A program made the position numbers and the translations under genes. The notes under the pieces were generated by a model. That model searched no databases. It was not told where the DNA came from and worked only from the letters and a program-made list of their open reading frames with translations. Below, in pieces: positions 56,896-64,000 of a DNA stretch of 64,000 nucleotides (the stretch's first letter is position 1; each line of letters begins with the position of its first letter). The stretch lies in the NCBI GenBank assembly GCA_032622095.1, contig CP136065.1, positions 21,318,134 to 21,382,133 on the forward strand. Direction: 5' to 3'. The stretch comes from Siphonodentalium dalli. Its lineage: Eukaryota; Mollusca; Scaphopoda; Gadilida; Siphonodentaliidae.

Positions 56896-57682
56896 TATTG
56901 CGACAATATGGAAATCTGAAAGGCAAATTTATGGGACTTTGATTTAGGTTATGATTAGGGATAAATTAGAGAGCTTTGATGATATAGATGAAACAGTATA
57001 TAAAAAATGCTTTTGAATGCATTTTCCCGAAAGATTCGGTTAATATGAATATGTTCAAAGACGTGAATGGCGCTAACTTCAACAATTTTTTATAAAAATG
57101 AGTTACCAGGATTTTTATCTGATGATTACTTGGATTATATATCGTTTGTAATTTGCCAGTTTGCGATTAAATGCTGATTATAAGACGAAAATAAACATAA
57201 AAAATAAAAAAAATGACTTACCTTTTAAATCTGTAATTCTTTAAAGCGTGCACCTTAATAAATGCTTTAATTCTATTCAGCTTATATAGAGATAGAGTTG
57301 GCGCCATTAATACTATCTAGTTCTATTTTAGGTAATTTAAACATTAAATTTGTCAGATATTAATGTGTTCAAGTTTTTTGTAACGTTGATGAAATACTCA
57401 GGTGTTGTTTATATGAAACTATGTTGTTTTTAAAAACATATCTATAATCATTTCATTGAAATGGTTATTGGTAACTATGTAAGATATTCTGTTAATATCT
57501 TTTATGATAATGATTAATGACATTTTTTTTTTATTGCTTTCTTGACATGACATCTTGATGTCATATATAAATTATGTGGTATTTAACTGGATAAATTAAT
57601 TGCTTTTCGTTTACTTTATAAGAGTTTGTTGGAGTTTGGGCGTCTTTTGCTTACAATTTTTTCGAAATTTAAACTAGGAATT
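56896..57682. other. Polinton divergent intergenic region
   Basis: AT-rich, with no coding. It separates the minus-strand polymerase from the plus-strand spliced gene and should contain both promoters. ACAGTATATAAAAAATGC near 56993 and TTTATAAG at 57615 are candidate TATA elements. Confidence 0.5.
57615..57622 (+). promoter_or_regulatory. Candidate TATA box of the spliced Polinton gene
   Basis: TTTATAAG lies about 68 bases before the ATG at 57683, a plausible core-promoter distance with a short leader. It is weak evidence in AT-rich DNA. Confidence 0.35.
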
Positions 57683-57878
57683 ATGGAACCTTATTATTTT
57701 GCATTTTCACAAATTATAAGAATTATTCATTTTTTGAATGTTGTTCGCGTTGAATATGAGTTTAAACAGCAGCGGTTGCAATATTATAGGCGAGAATTTG
57801 TAGACGCTTGGGTACGCTACTGTGACGGGGATTTGACTGCGGACACCATTTTGGATAGAATTTATGATTTAATAATAG
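57683..57878 (+). CDS. Spliced Polinton gene, exon 1
   Basis: Starts at the first ATG of the frame; longer versions need TTG starts. It ends one base into a codon at AG|GTAAGT. Without splicing the frame continues into a hydrophobic intron-encoded tail (LLFNCFPLFLIHSLF) and stops at 57964. Confidence 0.7.
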
Positions 57879-58407
57879 GTAAGTTATTATTTAATTGCTT
57901 TCCATTATTTTTGATACATTCTTTGTTTTCACAGATATTTTTTTTTTATCGTGTGAAATTATAGGTTTTGATGTATTATTGCATTTTAAAGTATATTTAT
58001 ATCGAATTAGTTTTGATAAAAATAAATTAGGAGCTTTACGATAAATATTTTATATTTAAATATAGATTAATTACTATTGTTTAAAGATATATATATTTTT
58101 TTCAGTTGAATGTTCTTGTCTATCCGATTTAAGGATGAAAACCTATCGTCTTTCTTGCCTACTGATTCAGAAGGCTGCTGGGTGGATTTCATTGTCTGAC
58201 CCATTAATACCTGATGGGACTTTAGTGAACAATGAAAGACATTCAGCAGTAATGCGAATGGAGAATAATATATGGCCTGCGGTTAATAGGATCAGAAGAC
58301 GGTACAGACCATACAACGTACACCATAGGCGACGAAACTCATCATCTACGGATGAGCAGACATCAACTGACGATATTAGACCGAGCAATTCACCCGTAGA
58401 GGAATAA
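57683..58407 (+). CDS. Spliced Polinton gene, function unknown (two exons)
   Basis: Exon 1 57683-57878 and exon 2 58106-58407 join in phase across a 227-base intron with an ideal donor (AG|GTAAGT) and a strong acceptor (TTTTTTTCAG). The product is 165 residues. The N-terminal half is helical (MEPYYFAFSQIIRIIHFLNV, then EYEFKQQRLQYYRREFVDAW), and the C-terminal half is Arg-rich then Ser/Thr/Asp-rich (RIRRRYRPYNVHHRRRNSSS). It is the only clear gene on the plus strand, between the polymerase and the right terminal repeat. No family was recognised. A nuclear or nucleic-acid-binding role is suggested only by the basic tract. Splicing implies nuclear transcription. Confidence 0.72.
58106..58407 (+). 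CDS. Spliced Polinton gene, exon 2
   Basis: Follows TATATATTTTTTTCAG. Its first two bases complete the split codon, then the frame stays open for 100 codons to TAA 58405-58407, ending about 40 bases before the right terminal repeat. Confidence 0.7.
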
Positions 58408-58446
58408 TGTATTTATATATTTTATTGTTATGTTTGTTATCATTAT

Positions 58447-59197
58447 TAATCATTAAAGGAACTAAAGTGTGAAGGGTTCCACATTTCGTTTTCTACGAGA
58501 CTCTGTAATATCGAGTTTTATGAGATCGAATAGTGTTACCTACAAATCTACATTAACGAAGAAACAGTTCCGAAACTAACAAATATTCCATGTGTTTTAG
58601 CCTCGTGGTTTTTTACATGCACGAGGTTATTCACTAGCGGATAATTCATCGACTATTATTTTACTAATCTATCATAACTAACCTATATATCAATACATGT
58701 ATTCAATCGTGCGTAATAATCCTTCAAATAGTTACTAGTTAGCCTGACTATATCATCTGCCTAGAAATAGTTTGCTTTACTATACCATTTGAATTAAACA
58801 TACATCATTACCTAACATAAAATAGGTCGTATTGTAGCTTGGCTGTGCTTTTAAAGTAGTTACTATTTAGTATGACTATAAGATCTGCCTTGTAAAACAG
58901 CTCATTTTTGATACACTTATATAAATTAGTCGTTATTGTAACGTTTACATTCGGTAAATACTATTTACGAAATCCCGTGGGGGGTGGGGGATTCTCATAC
59001 GACGACTACACCTATATAAATTAGTCGGTAATGTATCGTTTAACATTCGATAAGTAGTATTTATGAAATCCCGTGGGGGTGCGGATTACAAATGACCACA
59101 CCCTAAGGCAATTAGTCGATATTGTAACGTTGAACACTTTCCTTGTCCCCCTCACTTATATATTACAGAGATAATACCTTCTCTTAATACTACTACT
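58447..59197. repeat. Polinton right terminal inverted repeat
   Basis: Complement of 44837-45586 with few mismatches. Its tip has one extra ACT (ACTACTACT against two AGT units on the left), so the ends differ by a three-base unit. Confidence 0.93.
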
Positions 59198-59203
59198 AAC
59201 CGC
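59198..59203. other. Polinton target-site duplication, right
   Basis: AACCGC, identical to 44831-44836. The interrupted satellite unit resumes here (CGCATCTCCCCTGG...ACCACGAAATGGACATCAT). Confidence 0.88.
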
Positions 59204-59250
59204 ATCTCCCCTGGTTGCACGACCACGAAATGGACATCATATCATGCAGC
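59198..59250 (-). repeat. Inner remnant of the left satellite arm
   Basis: Continues the satellite unit broken at 44836, in register and orientation, then ends near 59250 where the unique centre of the fold-back begins. Confidence 0.8.
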
Positions 59251-61138
59251 GAAGAGTGTATTCTGGTCCTGCTAGATCAACACCGATATTCGAAAACTTA
59301 TACGAGGTGAGTGATAACATATCAATTAAAACACATATGTATGAGACCCGGAGAATTTTCTTTATGGTACATGCAAAAATATATTATAAAACAACTGAAT
59401 ATGTTAATGGGGGGGGGGTAACCCCATGTTTATTTATTATAAAACAACATGGTTCAGGTCATGATAGTCGCATGGGTAGTGACTTAAAGTGGTATTCTAT
59501 TCAAAGCACTGCATGTGACATTATGTATGGATTGTAGCGAGGCGTCACATTCGTCACCACGGACTTCAATTCAATTAATTTATTTATTTTGGTGAATCTC
59601 TTGTGATTATCAGTCCAGTGATTAACTAATTTACTTCGAGTTCACGTGCGATTTACCTTTGGCGGTTTTCGTTACAATAAATAATCATGAATAATGTACA
59701 TGTATCAATTGTACGTGTTTTTATAGGAATTGGTTTAGACAGTAGTTATACGATCGTGCGAATTAATTGGGATTTAAAACATGATCAGATTAAGAGATTT
59801 TAAAATCGGATTATGAACCTTGGCCTCATCCATGGGACGATTGAGCTGCATGATGGCTTCGTGTACATGGCAAGAAACCCATTCGAATTTAAATTGCATC
59901 CAATGGAATGAACCAATGATATGGTTGCATTGATATACAAAATGGTTACTTTCTAAATTGTGTCAAATCGACATCTTGATCTTATCATAATGCGACCACC
60001 ACGAGTTCTACCAGTATGGTCATATATCCATGTTCTGTTTGCGACGGTGAAGCCGAAGGTAGGGGAACAATTTGATTTATATTTTTAATGTTGATATATA
60101 CTAACGGAAAGTTGCTAATGCAGTTTAGATAATTACTGTTTGTTTCTCCGTTATTCGCGAATTTATAGTTATGATGTTTGGTATTATCTGATTATTCGCA
60201 TAGTAAAGCATGACACCAAATATCTTTTTGTACGAATGATTTTGAGCGAGTCGAATATTGATTGGACAAGCTAACTAACGGAATTGCATGTTCGAGCAAT
60301 CATAACCTATTTTCTCAGTCTGGAAATTCCAACATTCGAATAGTCTATGAAATTATTTGTGAAATCCAATTGTTTGAAATGTTGCCAACATGTCAGCCAT
60401 TTAATTTTAAATTGTCCAATAGACCATAACGATACGTATATCGGCCAATAAAGCGAATGCGATTAACAATTTGTCTATACCATATATCAATGTTTTTTCA
60501 ATTTGCTCACATTACCAGTCGATGCGCTGAATTATTCCTGTAAAACAGTTTGTGGTTACAACACGTGTTGCGGTACGGGTAGCTATATAGAGTCCAGTAA
60601 CCGTATCGAACGGAGAAACGAATATTTATTTCTGAACTACATATTTACTCTCCAGTAGCCAACTAAATTTTGTATTGACGACTGGCATGCCGATATCAAT
60701 AACTCGAAACTATACGAAATATATTGACCGAGTGCAATAAATTCCATTTAAAGTCGAGATTTAGCTAGCGAGGCTCGAATCGAATTTAGTGGACGAGGTT
60801 GATAAATTGCGTATTGAATTGCGACGAATTTGAGATCCATCTTTATCACTTAATCACATTTTAGCTTGGGGAAACGACCCAAAGACGGCTGGGGTTAAAC
60901 AATTCATAGTTATTTCTTTATCACAACCAAAGAGGTAGTAAAGACATGTGCATTAAAGAAAAAATAACTCAACTCAACTCATTCAATTATGCAATATCAT
61001 TATTATATTCCAATTAGCACATGACAGTTACATATATGATGGTTGTTATACGGCGCATTATGTTCAGTTCAACGTGTGTGTGTGTGTGTGGGGGGGGTGC
61101 TTAGAAAACAATATTTGTTCCACGCCAACATTCGGGGT
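59251..61138. other. Unique centre of the fold-back element
   Basis: About 1.9 kb without a recognisable gene. A 97-codon plus ORF (59244-59537) resembles nothing. A short (GT)n plus G-run lies at 61077-61098. No transposase motifs seen. Confidence 0.5.
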
Positions 61139-64000
61139 TAGGGGTTAACAGTGCCGTGACCGCTCGAGCTATTCATAGCGAATTCGGCAGCAGCGTATGG
61201 GTTAATTTATTCACTTCCGCTGCAGCTAGCGACTTGTCCGATCGCCCATGGATGCATATGGGTATTCACTTCATGATATAATGTTCATTTCCGTGGTCAG
61301 GATGTCAGGGGAGGTGCGGTCGGCGCCTTATCGATTTCCCGTACCTGGCGGAAACGGCCGTAAGTCAGGGGTTAACAGTGCCGTGTCCGCTCTAGCTATC
61401 GACTTGGGGATTGGAACTTTGGTACATTCGGGTCCATTCTACACGATAGTGCAAACCCCATCTCGCTCGGACCCGTGGGGGCGGTCCGGTCGGCGGGTGT
61501 TAATTTCGGTGTTTTTGGGTACATTTATAGCGAATTTGGCAGCAGCGTATAGGTTAATTTATTCACTTCCGCTGCAGCTAGCGACTTGTCAGATCGCCCA
61601 TGGATGCATATGGGTATTCACTTCATGATATAATGTTCATTTCCGTGGTCAGGCAGTCAGGGGAGGTGCGGTCGGCGCCTTATCGGATTTCCCGTACCTG
61701 GCGGGAACGGCCGTAAGTCAGGGGTTAACAGTGCCGTGTCCGCTGGAGCTATCGACTTGGGGATTGGAACTTTGGTACATTCGGGTCCATTCTACACGAT
61801 AGTGCAAACCCCATCTCGCTCGGACCCGTGGGGGCGGTCCGGTCGGCGGGTGTTAATTTCGGTGTTTTTGGGTACATTTATAGCGAATTTGGCAGCAGCG
61901 TATGGGTTAATTTATTCACTTCCGCTGCAGCTAGCGACTTGTCAGATTGCCCATGGATGCATATGGGTATTCACTTCATGATATAATGTTCATTTCCGTG
62001 GTCAGGCTGTCAGGGGAGGTGCGGTCGGCGCCTTATCGGATTTCCCGTACCTGGCGGAAACGGCCGTAAGTCAGGGGTTAACAGTGCCGTGTCCGCTCTA
62101 GCTATCGACTTGGGGATTGGAACTTTGGTACATTCGGGTCCATTCTACACGATAGTGCAAACCCTATCTCGCTCGGACCCGTGGGGGCGGTCCGGTCGGC
62201 GGGTGTTAATTTCGGTGTTTTTGGGTACATTTATAGCGAATTTGGCAGCAGCGTATAGGTTAATTTATTCACTTCCGCTGCAGCTAGCGACTTGTCAGAT
62301 CGCCCATGGATGCATATGGGTATTCACTTCATGATATAATGTTCATTTCCGTGGTCAGGCAGTCAGGGGAGGTGCGGTCGGCGCCTTATCGGATTTCCCG
62401 TACCTGGCGGAAACGGCCGTAAGTCAGGGGTTAACAGTGCCGTGTCCGCTGGAGCTATCGACTTGGGGATTGGAACTTTGGTACATTCGGGTCCATTCTA
62501 CACGATAGTGCAAACCCCATCTCGCTCGGACCCGTGGGGGCGGTCCGGTCGGCGGGTGTTAATTTCGGTGTTTTTGGGTACATTTATAGCGAATTTGGCA
62601 GCAGCGTATGGGTTAATTTATTCACTTCCGATGCAGCTAGCGACTTGTCAGATTGCCCATGGATGCATATGGGTATTCACTTCATGATATAATGTTCATT
62701 TCCGTGGTCAGGCTGTCAGGGGAGGTGCGGTCGGCGCCTTATCGGATTTCCCGTACCTGGCGGAAACGGCCGTAAGTCAGGGGTTAACAGTGCCGTGTCC
62801 GCTCTAGCTATCGACTTGGGGATTGGAACTTTGGTACATTCGGGTCCATTCTACACGATAGTGCAAATCCCATCTCGCTCGGACCCGTGGGGGCGGTCCG
62901 GTCGGCGGGTGTTAATTTCGGCGTTTTGGGGTACATTTATAGCGAATTCGGCAGCAGCGTATGGGTTAATTTATTCACTTCCGCTGCAGCTAGCGACTTG
63001 TCAGATCGCCCATGGATGCATATGGGTATTCACTTCATGATATAATGTTCATTTCCGTGGTCAGGCAGTCAGGGGAGGTGCGGTCGGCGCCTTATCGGAT
63101 TTCCCGTACCTGGCGGGAACGGCCGTAAGTCAGGGGTTAACAGTGCCGTGTCCGCTGGAGCTATCGACTTGGGGATTGGAACTTTGGTACATTCGGGTCC
63201 AAATCTACACGATAGTGCAGACACTATCTCGCTCGGACCCCTAGGGGCGGTCCGGTAGGCGGGTGTTAATTTCGGCGTTTTTGCGTACATTTATAGCGAA
63301 TTCGGCAGCAGCGAATGGGTTAATTTATTCACTTCCGCTGCAGCTAGTGACTTGTCCGATCGCCCATGGATGCATATGGGTATTCACCTCGTGATATAAT
63401 GTCCATTTCCGTGGTCAGGCAGTCAGGAGAGGTGCGGTCGACGCCTTATCGGATTTCCCGTACCTGGCGGAAACGGCCGCAAGTCAGGGGTTAACAGTGC
63501 TGTGTCCGCTCTAGCTATCGACTTAGGGGTTGGAACTTTAGTACATTCGGGTCCATTCTACAAGATAGTGCAAACCCCATCTCGCTCGGTCCCCTAGGGG
63601 CGGTCAGGTCGGCTGGTGTTAATTTCGGCGTTTTTGCGTACATTTATAGCGAATTCGGCAGCAGCGTATGGGTTAATTTAATCACTTCCGCTGCAGCTAG
63701 CGACTTGTCCGATCGCCCATGGATGCATATGGGTATTTACTTCATGATATAATGTCCATTTCCGTGGTCAGGCAGTCAGTGGAGGTGCGATCGGCGCCTT
63801 TTTGAATTTCCCTTACCTGGCGGAAACGGCCGCAAGTTAGGGGTTAACAGTGCCGTGTCCGCTCGAGCTGTCGACTTGGGGATTGGAACTTTGGTACATT
63901 CAGGTCCATTGTATACGATAGTGCAAACCCCATCTCGCTCGGACCCCTGGGGGCGGTCCGGTCGGGTCCGGTCGGGTGCGGTCGGGTGCGGTCGGGTTTT
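61139..64000 (+). repeat. Right satellite arm, ~353-bp units in a two-unit higher-order pattern
   Basis: About eight units at 353-base spacing (landmark CTATCGACTTGGGGATTGGA near 61396, 61749, 62102, 62455, 62808 and 63161). From 61376 to about 63140 adjacent units differ at fixed positions (CTCTAGC/CTGGAGC, GTATAGG/GTATGGG) and alternate, giving a 706-base dimer. Repeated 81-codon ORFs are satellite artefacts. The outer end has CGGTCGGGT subrepeats and stops at the window edge. Confidence 0.93.

Larger units (their letters stand above)
44837..59197. mobile_element. Polinton/Maverick element (14.36 kb)
   Basis: ~750-bp terminal inverted repeats starting AGTAGTATTAAGAGAAGG, a 6-bp target duplication (AACCGC), and the full marker gene set: protein-primed DNA polymerase B, rve integrase, A32-like ATPase, adenain-like protease, double jelly-roll major capsid and penton-like minor capsid. 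Coding is almost all on the minus strand. The flanking satellite unit is continuous across the insertion once one copy of the duplication is removed, which fixes both ends. At 14.4 kb it is at the compact end of the 15-20 kb usual for the group. The polymerase frame is broken once; the other core genes look intact. Confidence 0.95.
43225..64000. mobile_element. Fold-back element with satellite arms, containing a nested Polinton
   Basis: The left end AAAACCCGACCGCACCCGAC and the right end at 64000 are reverse complements for well over 100 bases, and both continue into arrays of the same ~353-bp unit in opposite orientation. Removing the Polinton leaves left arm (~1.6 kb), centre (~1.9 kb, 59250-61139) and right arm (~2.9 kb). 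This is the architecture of fold-back elements with long repetitive inverted arms. The centre has no recognisable transposase, so it would be non-autonomous. The right tip coincides with the window edge, so a target duplication cannot be checked. An inverted-duplication origin without transposition remains possible. Confidence 0.65.

Noticed and set aside
61248-63040. Series of 81-codon plus-strand ORFs
   Set aside because: The same ORF recurs once per 353-bp satellite unit and breaks in older units, so it is a repeat artefact.

Overview
The window is animal nuclear DNA: AT-rich, repeat-dense, with multi-exon genes whose exons join in phase through GT-AG introns. Gene content and the abundance of small DNA transposons and minisatellites suggest a marine invertebrate, plausibly a mollusc, but nothing fixes the species.

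Two host genes are visible, both on the minus strand. From 10478 to 351 lies the 5' part of a gene for a secreted cysteine-containing protein of the DUF7042/7043/7044 type: a signal-peptide exon and five further exons, continuing past the left edge. From 42986 to 17024 lies the 3' part (eight exons, stop included) of a CYP4-type cytochrome P450, with I-helix, ExxR and heme-loop exons all present and in phase. Its 5' exons must lie beyond the right edge, so the elements at 43-64 kb probably sit in one of its introns or upstream of its remaining exons.

The introns and the 10.5-17 kb intergenic region hold several MITE families, snap-back palindromes, minisatellites (16, 18, 41, 49/54 and 51 bp units), microsatellites, a tRNA-derived SINE and two convergent pieces of non-LTR retrotransposon.

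The right third is a nest of mobile DNA. Positions 43225 to 64000 form a fold-back structure: arrays of a ~353 bp satellite in opposite orientation, with matching GC-rich outer ends, around a ~1.9 kb centre. Inside the left array, a 14.36 kb Polinton/Maverick (44837-59197) has inserted. It has ~750 bp terminal inverted repeats and a 6 bp target duplication (AACCGC), and the satellite resumes in register on the far side.

The Polinton carries a near-complete virus-like gene set on the minus strand. In transcription order this is protein-primed DNA polymerase B (cut by one in-frame TAA near its N-terminus), A32-like packaging ATPase, two small conserved proteins, rve integrase with chromodomain, a small membrane protein, penton-like minor capsid protein, a basic pVI/pX-like protein, double jelly-roll major capsid protein, adenain-like protease and a zinc-knuckle protein. 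A spliced gene of unknown function lies on the opposite strand at the polymerase end. Together these would cover genome replication, packaging, capsid assembly and maturation, and integration; the interrupted polymerase is the one obvious defect.
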